Position numbers and translations under genes: made by a program. A stretch of DNA of 5,136 bases from Burkholderiaceae bacterium (GTDB lineage Bacteria; Pseudomonadota; Gammaproteobacteria; Burkholderiales; Burkholderiaceae_C), in contig JALRBF010000172.1 in the NCBI GenBank assembly GCA_023262365.1, positions 1 to 5,136 on the forward strand, given 5' to 3'. Below the pieces are notes generated by a model. It was given only the letters and a program-made list of their open reading frames with translations. It searched no databases and was not told the DNA's origin. Shown here piece by piece: positions 1 through 5,136 of the stretch (position 1 is the first letter of the stretch; every line of letters starts with the position of its first letter).

Positions 1-585
1 CCGACGCCGGAGCGTGCCATTGACCAGCCGTTTCTGATGCCGATCGAGGACGTGTTCTCGATTTCTGGCCGTGGCACGGTGGTCACGGGGCGGGTGGAGC
101 GCGGCGTGGTCCGGGTGGGCGAGGAGATCGAGATCGTCGGCATTCGGCCGACGGTGAAGACCACCTGCACGGGGGTGGAGATGTTTAGGAAGCTGCTGGA
201 CCAAGGCCAAGCGGGGGACAACGTAGGCATTTTGCTGCGTGGCACCAAGCGCGAAGACGTCGAGCGCGGGCAAGTGCTGTCCAAGCCGGCGAGCATCACG
301 CCGCACACGCAGTTTACGGCCGAGGTGTACGTGCTGAGCAAAGACGAAGGGGGGCGGCACACGCCGTTCTTTAGCAACTACCGGCCGCAGTTTTACTTTC
401 GCACCACGGACGTGACGGGCTCGATCAAGCTGCCAGAGGGCAAAGAGATGGTGATGCCTGGAGACAACGTGGCCATTGAGGTGACACTGATCGCCCCGAT
501 TGCCATGGAAGAAGGCCTGCGCTTTGCCATACGCGAAGGCGGTCGTACCGTCGGCGCCGGCGTGGTCGCAAAAATTATTGCTTAA
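1..585 (+). CDS. tuf: Elongation factor Tu, C-terminal half (5'-truncated by window edge)
   Basis: EF-Tu is the cytosolic GTPase that delivers aminoacyl-tRNA to the ribosomal A site. The reading frame is open from base 1 ([11 protein letters not shown]) and ends at TAA 583-585, giving 194 residues. These align without gaps to about residues 200-393 of mature E. coli EF-Tu. The G domain lies outside the window. Domain II starts near fragment residue 8 ([16 protein letters not shown] at 20-35), and domain III starts near residue 100 (TPHTQF). Segments [22 protein letters not shown] and [16 protein letters not shown] are diagnostic. The positions matching E. coli elfamycin-resistance sites G316, Q329 and A375 are wild type (fragment G117, Q130, A176). 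An internal ATG at 37 is not the true start, because homology runs upstream to the edge. rpsJ follows after 11 nt, the str-S10 junction usual in Burkholderiales. Burkholderiales often carry two near-identical tuf copies; the neighbours mark this as the str-S10 copy. Confidence 0.98.
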   Translation, partial: PTPERAIDQPFLMPIEDVFSISGRGTVVTGRVERGVVRVGEEIEIVGIRPTVKTTCTGVEMFRKLLDQGQAGDNVGILLRGTKREDVERGQVLSKPASITPHTQFTAEVYVLSKDEGGRHTPFFSNYRPQFYFRTTDVTGSIKLPEGKEMVMPGDNVAIEVTLIAPIAMEEGLRFAIREGGRTVGAGVVAKIIA

Positions 586-596
586 GGTCAAACGTC

Positions 597-908
597 ATGC
601 AAAAACAACGCATTCGCATTCGCCTCAAGGCATTCGATTACAAACTGATTGACGCCTCGGCGGCCGAAATCGTCGATACCGCCAAGCGCACCGGGGCCAT
701 TGTGCGTGGCCCAGTGCCCTTGCCCACCCGCATGCGGCGCTTTGACATTTTGCGCTCGCCGCACGTGAACAAGGCCAGCCGTGATCAGCTCGAAATCCGC
801 ACCCATCAGAGGTTGATGGACATCGTTGACCCCACCGACAAAACGGTGGACGCGCTGATGAAGCTGGATTTGGCGGCCGGGGTGGACGTCGAGATCAAAC
901 TGCAGTAA
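597..908 (+). CDS. rpsJ: 30S ribosomal protein S10 (NusE)
   Basis: S10 is a protein of the 30S head. It also acts as NusE, the NusB partner in transcription antitermination and the NusG contact that links transcription to translation. The 103-residue product has the usual family length. The S10 signature spans residues 29-44 ([16 protein letters not shown]), followed by [12 protein letters not shown] and [16 protein letters not shown]57, where substitutions reduce tetracycline/tigecycline susceptibility in several species, is wild type. The ATG at 597 is preceded by AAGG at 584-587 (9-nt spacing), which lies across the tuf stop codon, so translation may be coupled to tuf. The 11-nt gap to tuf leaves no room for the long S10 leader known in E. 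coli. A 75-nt spacer separates it from rplC. Confidence 0.98.
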   Translation: MQKQRIRIRLKAFDYKLIDASAAEIVDTAKRTGAIVRGPVPLPTRMRRFDILRSPHVNKASRDQLEIRTHQRLMDIVDPTDKTVDALMKLDLAAGVDVEIKLQ

Positions 909-921
909 AATAGAAGGCTTC

Positions 922-970
922 GCCGTAATTTATTGCGGCCAAACATCAGGCCCGGCCAATTGAAGTCGGG
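922..970 (+). promoter_or_regulatory. rpsJ-rplC spacer with two possible hairpins
   Basis: This is the only sizeable non-coding gap in the window (909-983, 75 nt). Bases 922-928 (GCCGTAA) can pair with 933-939 (TTGCGGC): seven pairs including one G-U, with a four-base TTTA loop. Bases 951-955 (CCCGG) can pair with 966-970 (TCGGG): five pairs including one G-U, with a ten-base loop. The second stem ends three bases before the rplC ribosome-binding site GGAG (974-977). No T-run follows either stem, so a rho-independent terminator is unlikely. A post-transcriptional control element, an RNA-processing site or a neutral spacer are all possible. The pairing is seen directly in the sequence; the function is inference. 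Folding energies were not computed. Confidence 0.35.
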
Positions 971-983
971 AACGGAGAAAAAA

Positions 984-1652
984 ATGAGTCTTAGCAACAC
1001 GTTGGGGTTGTTGGGTCGCAAGGTGGGCATGATGCGTCTGTTCACCGACGACGGCGAGGCGGTGCCCGTTACCGTCATCGACGTGGCGAACAACCGCGTG
1101 ACCCAGGTTAAAACCGCCGAGCGCGACGGGTACGTGGCCCTGCAAGTGGCCTACGGCAAGCGGCGCGCCAGCCGCGTGACCAAGCCCGAGGCGGGCCATT
1201 TGGCCAAAGCTGGCGTTGAAGCCGGTGAATTGCTTCAAGAATTCCGCGTCAGTCAAGAAGTGGCCGAACAGTACGGCGCCGGCGCCAACGTGCCCGCGCA
1301 AGCCGTGTTCACCCAAGGCCAAAAGGTTGATGTGCAGGGGCGTTCCATCGGCAAGGGTTACGCTGGCACCATCAAGCGCCACAACTTTTCTTCGCAACGC
1401 GCCTCACACGGTAACAGCGTCTCGCATCGCGCGCCAGGTTCGATCTCCATGGCGCAAGACCCCGGGCGTGTGTTTCCAGGCAAAAAAATGTCTGGTCATC
1501 TGGGCGACGTCACCGTGACGGTGCAAAACCTTGATGTGGTGCGCGTGGATGAGGCGCGTCAATTGCTGATGATTCGTGGTGCCATTCCTGGCGCGCGTGG
1601 CGGTTTTGTTACGGTGCGCCCAGCGGTTAAGGCCACCGGAGGTGCCAACTGA
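984..1652 (+). CDS. rplC: 50S ribosomal protein L3
   Basis: L3 is an early assembly protein of the 50S subunit that binds 23S rRNA. Its long loop reaches toward the peptidyl-transferase centre. The product is 222 residues, within the family range. It begins [18 protein letters not shown] and contains the family core [18 protein letters not shown] (121-138) and ASHGNSVSH, then [15 protein letters not shown]158 matches the glutamine methylated by PrmB in E. coli L3 (Q150). The ATG at 984 is chosen over an upstream in-frame TTG at 933 because homology starts here and GGAG (974-977) sits six bases away. The stop codon overlaps the rplD start by one base (TGATG, 1650-1654), which suggests re-initiation coupling. 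Confidence 0.98.
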   Translation: MSLSNTLGLLGRKVGMMRLFTDDGEAVPVTVIDVANNRVTQVKTAERDGYVALQVAYGKRRASRVTKPEAGHLAKAGVEAGELLQEFRVSQEVAEQYGAGANVPAQAVFTQGQKVDVQGRSIGKGYAGTIKRHNFSSQRASHGNSVSHRAPGSISMAQDPGRVFPGKKMSGHLGDVTVTVQNLDVVRVDEARQLLMIRGAIPGARGGFVTVRPAVKATGGAN

Positions 1653-2272
1653 TGCAAGTCGAACTTCTAAACGGCGCGGGTGGCGCGGCCTCGCAGATCG
1701 AGGTGCCCGACACGGTGTTTGGTCGCGAATACAACGAAGCCCTGGTGCACCAGGTGGTCGTGGCGTATCAAGCCAACGCCCGTCAAGGTACCCGTGCCCA
1801 AAAAACCCGTGCCACGGTAAGCCACACCACGGCCAAACCGTTTCGCCAAAAAGGTACAGGCCGCGCGCGCGCGGGCATGAACTCATCGCCGATTTGGCGT
1901 GGGGGTGGCCGGGCGTTCCCGAACAGTCCAGACGAGAACTTTGGGCACAAGGTCAACAAAAAAATGTACCGCGCGGGTATGCGCGCCATTTTGTCCAAGC
2001 TGGCCAAAGACGGCCGGCTGGCCGTGGTTGACGGCCTGTCGGTTGAGGCGCCCAAAACCAAGCTGCTAGCCGCCAAGTTTAAATCTATGAACCTGAGCTC
2101 GGTGATGGTCATCACCGACGACATTGACGAGAACTTGTATTTGGCTTCGCGCAACCTGCCCAATGTGTTGGTGGTAGAGCCGCGTTACGCCGACCCGTTG
2201 TCGCTGGTGTTTTACAAAAAGGTCGTCGTCACTCAGTCGGCGTTGGCCAAACTGCAGGAGATGTTCGCATGA
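1652..2272 (+). CDS. rplD: 50S ribosomal protein L4
   Basis: L4 binds 23S rRNA. Its extended loop forms, with L22, the narrow part of the nascent-peptide exit tunnel. The 206-residue product has the usual length. The loop is [19 protein letters not shown] at residues 62-80, followed by [11 protein letters not shown]67 aligns with E. coli K63, where substitution gives macrolide resistance, and is wild type here. In E. coli L4 also represses its own operon by binding the leader upstream of rpsJ. No such leader fits between tuf and rpsJ here, so if autoregulation exists it must act elsewhere. The ATG overlaps the rplC stop codon, with GGAGG at 1638-1642 (9-nt spacing). The 3' end overlaps rplW by four bases. 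Confidence 0.98.
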   Translation: MQVELLNGAGGAASQIEVPDTVFGREYNEALVHQVVVAYQANARQGTRAQKTRATVSHTTAKPFRQKGTGRARAGMNSSPIWRGGGRAFPNSPDENFGHKVNKKMYRAGMRAILSKLAKDGRLAVVDGLSVEAPKTKLLAAKFKSMNLSSVMVITDDIDENLYLASRNLPNVLVVEPRYADPLSLVFYKKVVVTQSALAKLQEMFA

Positions 2273-2583
2273 GCACCGCTGCCCACAACGAAGGCCGCCT
2301 GATGCAGGTTCTGGTGGCGCCTATCATTTCCGAAAAAGCCACGCGGATTGCCGAGGGCAACAACACCGTGATGTTCAAGGTGCTGCGCGATGCCACCAAA
2401 CACGAAGTCAAGGCCGCGGTTGAATTGCTGTTCAAGGTGGAAGTTAAGGGCGTGACGGTTGCCAACCAAAAAGGCAAAACCAAGCGCTTTGGCCGCATCG
2501 AGGGCCGCCGTGACCATGTGCGTAAAGCCTTCGTCACGCTCAAGCCTGGCCAAGAGCTCAACTTCAGCGGGGAGGCTGCGTAA
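2269..2583 (+). CDS. rplW: 50S ribosomal protein L23
   Basis: L23 sits at the mouth of the exit tunnel and is the docking site for trigger factor and a contact for the signal recognition particle. The product is 104 residues, normal for the family. SEKAT at 21-25 carries E22, matching the E. coli trigger-factor contact E18. The segment [20 protein letters not shown] (72-91) is typical of the C-terminal part. The ATG at 2269 overlaps the rplD stop (ATGA, 2269-2272), with CAGGAG at 2255-2260 eight bases upstream. An in-frame ATG at 2302 (M12) lacks such a site and would remove residues found in relatives. rplB starts two bases after the stop codon. Confidence 0.97.
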   Translation: MSTAAHNEGRLMQVLVAPIISEKATRIAEGNNTVMFKVLRDATKHEVKAAVELLFKVEVKGVTVANQKGKTKRFGRIEGRRDHVRKAFVTLKPGQELNFSGEAA

Positions 2584-2585
2584 TC

Positions 2586-3410
2586 ATGGCTGTCGTTAAA
2601 ACCAAACCCACCTCGGCGGGTCGCCGGGCGGTTGTTAAAATCACTCGCGACCATTTGCATAAAGGTGCCGGGTACGCTCCTTTGCTCGAGCCCCAGCACC
2701 AGCGCTCGGGCCGTAACAATCAAGGCCGCATCACCATGCGCCACAAAGGCGGTGGTCACAAGCACCATTACCGCGTGGTCGATTTTCGGCGCGACAAAGA
2801 CGGCATTCCCGCCAAGGTTGAGCGGCTGGAATACGACCCGAACCGCAGTGCCCACATTGCCTTGCTGTGCTACGCCGACGGCGAGCGTCGCTACATCATT
2901 GCCCCACGCGGGCTTGAGGTGGGTGCCACGCTGGTCTCGGGTGCTGAGGCGCCGATTCGTTCAGGCAATACGCTGCCGATTCGCAACATTCCGGTGGGCT
3001 CAACCATTCACTGCATTGAGCTCATGGCCGGCAAGGGCGCTCAAATCGCCCGCTCGGCCGGCACTTCGGCGGTGTTGATGGCGCGCGAAGGCGTGTACGC
3101 CCAGGTGCGGATGCGCTCGGGTGAAGTGCGCAAGGTGCACATCGAGTGCCGCGCCACCATCGGTGAGGTGGGCAATGCCGAGCACAGCTTGCGCCGTTTG
3201 GGCAAGGCCGGTGTCAAGCGCTGGATGGGTATTCGTCCCACGGTGCGTGGCGTGGCCATGAACCCCATTGACCACCCGCACGGTGGTGGCGAAGGGCGCA
3301 CGGGCGAAGCCCAAGCGCCGGTTGACCCATGGGGCAACCTGACCAAAGGCTACCGTACCCGCAACAATCGCCGCACGCAGAACATGATCGTGTCGCGTCG
3401 TAAGAAGTAA
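2586..3410 (+). CDS. rplB: 50S ribosomal protein L2
   Basis: L2 is a primary 23S rRNA-binding protein needed for subunit association, tRNA binding and peptidyl-transferase activity. The 274-residue product is the normal bacterial length. The N-terminal OB-like domain contains [20 protein letters not shown] (42-61). The SH3-like domain covers roughly residues 125-200. The C-terminal signature [14 protein letters not shown] spans 224-237. H230 (229 after Met removal) is the conserved histidine implicated in peptide-bond formation. The basic tail ends in VSRRKK. The ATG follows the rplW stop by two bases. A purine-rich GGGGAGG at 2569-2575 inside rplW provides the ribosome-binding site (10-nt spacing). 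Nothing is unusual. Confidence 0.98.
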   Translation: MAVVKTKPTSAGRRAVVKITRDHLHKGAGYAPLLEPQHQRSGRNNQGRITMRHKGGGHKHHYRVVDFRRDKDGIPAKVERLEYDPNRSAHIALLCYADGERRYIIAPRGLEVGATLVSGAEAPIRSGNTLPIRNIPVGSTIHCIELMAGKGAQIARSAGTSAVLMAREGVYAQVRMRSGEVRKVHIECRATIGEVGNAEHSLRRLGKAGVKRWMGIRPTVRGVAMNPIDHPHGGGEGRTGEAQAPVDPWGNLTKGYRTRNNRRTQNMIVSRRKK

Positions 3411-3421
3411 GAGGCCCTCGC

Positions 3422-3697
3422 ATGACCCGTTCACTGAAAAAAGGCCCATTCGTTGACCATCACCTGATGGTCAAGGCGGAAAAGGCTGTATCGACCAACG
3501 ACAAAAAGCCCATCAAAACCTGGTCGCGTCGTTCCACCATTCTGCCCGAGTTCATTGGGCTGACCATTGCGGTGCACAACGGCCGGCAACACGTGCCGGT
3601 TTACATCACCGACCAAATGGTGGGGCACAAATTGGGTGAGTTTTCGTTGACCCGAACCTTTAAAGGCCACCCGGCTGACAAAAAGGCCAAGAAATAA
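3422..3697 (+). CDS. rpsS: 30S ribosomal protein S19
   Basis: S19 is a protein of the 30S head that pairs with S13 and contacts the A-site tRNA and inter-subunit bridge region. The 91-residue product has the standard length. It begins [15 protein letters not shown], and the S19 family signature lies at about residues 53-77, including [16 protein letters not shown] (62-77). It ends in a lysine-rich tail (ADKKAKK). The ATG at 3422 is 11 bases after the rplB stop, with GAGG at 3411-3414 (7-nt spacing). rplV starts 9 bases after the stop codon. This is an ordinary member of the family. Confidence 0.98.
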   Translation: MTRSLKKGPFVDHHLMVKAEKAVSTNDKKPIKTWSRRSTILPEFIGLTIAVHNGRQHVPVYITDQMVGHKLGEFSLTRTFKGHPADKKAKK

Positions 3698-3706
3698 GGA
3701 CGCATG

Positions 3707-4036
3707 ATGGAAACCCGCTGTGTTGTACGAGGCGTTCGCCTCTCTGTGGACAAAGGGCGTTTGGTGGCCGACCTCATTCGAGGCAAAAAGGTCGACCAGG
3801 CGCTCAACATTCTCACGTTTACCCAAAAGAAGGCGGCCGGCATTGTGAAAAAGGCGCTGGAATCGGCCATCGCCAATGCCGAGCATAACGACGGCGCTGA
3901 CATCGACGAGCTAAAGGTGAAAACCATACACGTCGAGCAGGGCGCCACGCTCAAACGTTTCACGGCACGCGCCAAAGGCCGTGGCAACCGCATCAGCAAG
4001 CCAACCTGCCACATTTACGTGTCGGTCGGCAACTAA
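3707..4036 (+). CDS. rplV: 50S ribosomal protein L22
   Basis: L22 binds all domains of 23S rRNA, and its long beta-hairpin lines the exit tunnel opposite L4. The product from ATG 3707 is 109 residues, beginning [20 protein letters not shown]. The core [19 protein letters not shown] (55-73) is followed by the hairpin [17 protein letters not shown] (82-98). L82-K83-R84 corresponds to the E. coli MKR triplet whose deletion gives erythromycin resistance, and it is intact here. Two adjacent ATGs are present, at 3704 and 3707. The second is preferred because AAGGA (3696-3700) is six bases from it but only three from the first, and because relatives begin METR. Using 3704 would add one methionine. 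The ribosome-binding site overlaps the rpsS stop codon. Confidence 0.97.
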   Translation: METRCVVRGVRLSVDKGRLVADLIRGKKVDQALNILTFTQKKAAGIVKKALESAIANAEHNDGADIDELKVKTIHVEQGATLKRFTARAKGRGNRISKPTCHIYVSVGN

Positions 4037-4050
4037 GAGGTCAAACCAGT

Positions 4051-4902
4051 ATGGGACAAAAAATCAACCCCACCGGCTTCCGCCTTGCGGTGTCGCGCAA
4101 TTGGGCCAGCCGTTGGTACGCCAGCAACCGCAATTTTGCCGGTATGCTGGCCGAGGACATCAAGGTTCGTGAGTACCTCAAAAAGAAATTAAAAAACGCT
4201 GCCGTCTCGCGGGTGCAAATTGAGCGCCCAGCCAAAAACGCCCGGATCACCATTTTTTCAGCCCGTCCGGGTGTGGTGATTGGCCGCAAAGGCGAAGACA
4301 TTGAGCGCTTGAAGAAAGACCTCAGCGACCAGTTGGGTGTGCCAGTGGCTGTCAACATCGAGGAAGTGCGCAAGCCCGAAATCGACGCCAAACTGATTGC
4401 CGACAGCATCACGCAACAGCTTGAAAAGCGCATCATGTTTCGCCGTGCCATGAAGCGGGCCATGCAAAACGCGATGCGCATGGGCGCGCAGGGCATCAAA
4501 ATCATGTCCTCGGGGCGCCTCAACGGCATCGAGATTGTCCGCACCGAGTGGTACCGCGAAGGGCGTGTGCCCTTGCATACGCTGCGTGCCGACGTGGACT
4601 ACGGCTTTTCTGAAGCCACCACCACCTACGGCATCATTGGTGTGAAGGTGTGGGTCTACAAAGGCGATACGCTGGGACGAAGCGACGCCCCCGCCGTGGC
4701 TGCCGAGCCGCGCCAAGATGAAGAACGCAAGCCCCGTGGCCCGCGCCGCGATGGCGCCCGTCGTGGCACGACCCGTCGTGCTGCGGGCGCCGCCGACGAT
4801 GGCAGTGACAAACCCGCCGAGGCAACCGCCGAGGTTAAACCCGCCGTTAAGCGCGTCCGTAAAGCCGCGCCCGCTGCTGCTGCGGACGGCAAAGGAGAAT
4901 AA
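4051..4902 (+). CDS. rpsC: 30S ribosomal protein S3 with C-terminal extension
   Basis: S3 is a protein of the 30S head at the mRNA entry channel and contributes to the ribosome's mRNA helicase activity. The 283-residue product is about 50 longer than E. coli S3 (233). It begins [20 protein letters not shown]. The type II KH domain has its GxxG loop at 78-81 in [17 protein letters not shown] (75-91). R131, R132 and K135 (FRRAMKR) match the E. coli residues tied to helicase function. The C-terminal domain (about 145-210) includes [15 protein letters not shown] and [10 protein letters not shown]. Residues from about 212 to the end form a low-complexity tail of Ala, Pro, Arg, Lys, Asp and Glu, probably disordered. 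Such tails are known in some Burkholderiales S3 proteins. GAGG at 4037-4040 gives 10-nt spacing to the ATG. Confidence 0.98.
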   Translation: MGQKINPTGFRLAVSRNWASRWYASNRNFAGMLAEDIKVREYLKKKLKNAAVSRVQIERPAKNARITIFSARPGVVIGRKGEDIERLKKDLSDQLGVPVAVNIEEVRKPEIDAKLIADSITQQLEKRIMFRRAMKRAMQNAMRMGAQGIKIMSSGRLNGIEIVRTEWYREGRVPLHTLRADVDYGFSEATTTYGIIGVKVWVYKGDTLGRSDAPAVAAEPRQDEERKPRGPRRDGARRGTTRRAAGAADDGSDKPAEATAEVKPAVKRVRKAAPAAAADGKGE

Positions 4903-4904
4903 GC

Positions 4905-5024
4905 ATGCTGCAACCTGCGCGTCGTAAGTACCGCAAGGAACACAAAGGCCGCAATACCGGCATTGCCACCCGTGGCAACAGCGTGGCGTTTGGCGAGTTT
5001 GGCTTAAAGTCCACCGACCGTGGC
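4905..5024 (+). CDS. rplP: 50S ribosomal protein L16, first 40 codons only; broken by a foreign join
   Basis: L16 is a late-assembly 50S protein that positions the A-site tRNA. The ATG at 4905 follows the rpsC stop by two bases, with AAGGAG at 4892-4897 (7-nt spacing), as expected at this place in the operon. Residues 1-40 are clearly L16: [19 protein letters not shown], then [20 protein letters not shown]. The family normally continues RLTARQIEAARRA and reaches about 136-138 residues. Here, after G40, the frame reads [15 protein letters not shown] and onward, with no resemblance to L16. The frame stays open to the window end without a stop codon, but those codons are the antisense of another gene (5025-5136). 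About 70% of L16 is missing, including the arginine hydroxylated in E. coli (R81). Confidence 0.95.
5013..5024. other. Chimeric junction between rplP and the S49 peptidase fragment
   Basis: Left of this segment the + strand encodes L16; right of it the - strand encodes an S49 peptidase. The 12 bases ACCGACCGTGGC fit both: T-D-R-G in L16 on the + strand, and A-T-V-G in the peptidase on the - strand. The break may therefore lie anywhere inside this short stretch of possible shared sequence. No inverted repeats, target duplication or integrase-like sequence is visible near it. A join at short identity, cutting two genes mid-domain in opposite orientations, is typical of assembly or library chimeras. 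The overlap length is inferred from remembered family consensus, not from an alignment. Confidence 0.7.
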
Positions 5025-5136
5025 GGTACGGGCGGCGACGATCCGGTCGCAGGCCGACGCCAGCCAGTAAGCCGCCGAGGCGCAGGTCCCGCGGACGTAG
5101 GCCACGACCGGGCACACGCGGCGGGCTGCCTCGATG
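5013..5136 (-). CDS. S49-family serine peptidase, internal fragment (phage protease or SppA-like)
   Basis: Read on the minus strand from 5135, 37 codons to 5025 give a peptide with the pattern [18 protein letters not shown] followed by [17 protein letters not shown]. This matches the S49 (ClpP/crotonase-fold) catalytic region, whose consensus is roughly P-V-V-A-Y-V..ASAAYW.ASA.D.IVA..TA. The serine of CASAAYW (fragment residue 20) is the expected nucleophile. The AAYW form is more like phage head-maturation proteases than host SppA, which tends to have SGGY; that choice is inference. Reading on through 5024-5013 gives ATVG, still compatible with the family, so the exact edge is uncertain. The piece lacks both ends. 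Its GC is about 76% by my count with G/C-ending codons, clearly above the ribosomal genes, so it probably comes from another replicon. Confidence 0.8.

Noticed and set aside
922..939. Hairpin as a rho-independent terminator between rpsJ and rplC
   Set aside because: No T-run follows the stem (CAAACATCAGG comes next), and terminating here would cut the operon before its essential downstream genes.
933..983. Upstream TTG start extending L3 by 17 residues
   Set aside because: The extension has no family counterpart, would run through the spacer hairpins, and lacks the good GGAG spacing seen at the ATG at 984.
930..1397. 155-codon minus-strand open frame opposite rplC
   Set aside because: It is a shadow of the conserved L3 gene, with no sensible start context and no recognisable domain.
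1576..2031. 151-codon plus-strand frame overlapping rplC and rplD
   Set aside because: It is an alternative frame of two clearly coding genes. Its Arg- and Pro-rich composition is typical of frame-shifted GC-rich DNA.
2229..2855. 208-codon minus-strand open frame opposite rplW and rplB
   Set aside because: It lies entirely over two conserved r-protein genes and has no family features. It is a shadow frame.
1..5024. A previously undescribed system hidden in the operon
   Set aside because: Apart from the rpsJ-rplC spacer, the whole span is accounted for by conserved translation genes in canonical order. No extra genes, repeats or unusual domains were found.
4258..5115. 285-codon open frame on the minus strand, starting GTG at 5115
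   Set aside because: It is antisense to rpsC and rplP and out of frame with the S49 peptidase codons. Its residues resemble no family I know, and its length is explained by high GC content over real genes.
5025..5136. Prophage or mobile element integrated in rplP
   Set aside because: The foreign DNA begins inside a peptidase gene, not at an attachment site or terminal repeat. No integrase or duplication is visible, and disruption of essential rplP would be lethal without a second copy.

Overview
The window is a stretch of the fused str-S10 ribosomal-protein operon of a betaproteobacterium. The protein sequences read most like Burkholderiales, probably Comamonadaceae. This rests on remembered family sequences: the EF-Tu C-terminal half, the L22 start METR, the L16 start [11 protein letters not shown], and an S3 with a long Ala/Pro/Arg/Lys tail. 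No search was run. All host genes are on the + strand, tightly packed, moderately GC-rich, and each has a visible Shine-Dalgarno sequence.

Layout: 3' half of tuf (1-585), rpsJ (597-908), a 75-nt spacer with two possible hairpins (909-983), rplC (984-1652), rplD (1652-2272), rplW (2269-2583), rplB (2586-3410), rpsS (3422-3697), rplV (3707-4036), rpsC (4051-4902) and the first 40 codons of rplP (4905-5024). The order tuf-S10-L3-L4-L23-L2-S19-L22-S3-L16 is the canonical one. rplC/rplD and rplD/rplW overlap (TGATG and ATGA), which suggests translational coupling. No promoter, rho-independent terminator, tRNA, CRISPR array or insertion sequence was found. The only gap above 15 nt is the rpsJ-rplC spacer.

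The genes supply EF-Tu and subunits of both ribosomal halves. S10, S19 and S3 are in the head of the 30S subunit. L2 and L3 are near the peptidyl-transferase centre, L4 and L22 line the exit tunnel, and L23 is at the tunnel mouth. Key functional residues look wild type throughout, including known antibiotic-resistance positions.

The one real anomaly is the last ~112 nt. After codon 40 of rplP the L16 sequence stops abruptly. The rest (5025-5136, about 76% GC by my count) encodes, on the minus strand, an internal piece of an S49-family serine peptidase with the catalytic-serine segment CASAAYW, of the type found in phage head-maturation proteases and SppA-like enzymes. Both genes are broken mid-domain at a point where their sequences could share a short identity. 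I read this as most likely a chimeric join from assembly or library construction, not a new biological system. A genuine rearrangement cannot be excluded from this window alone.
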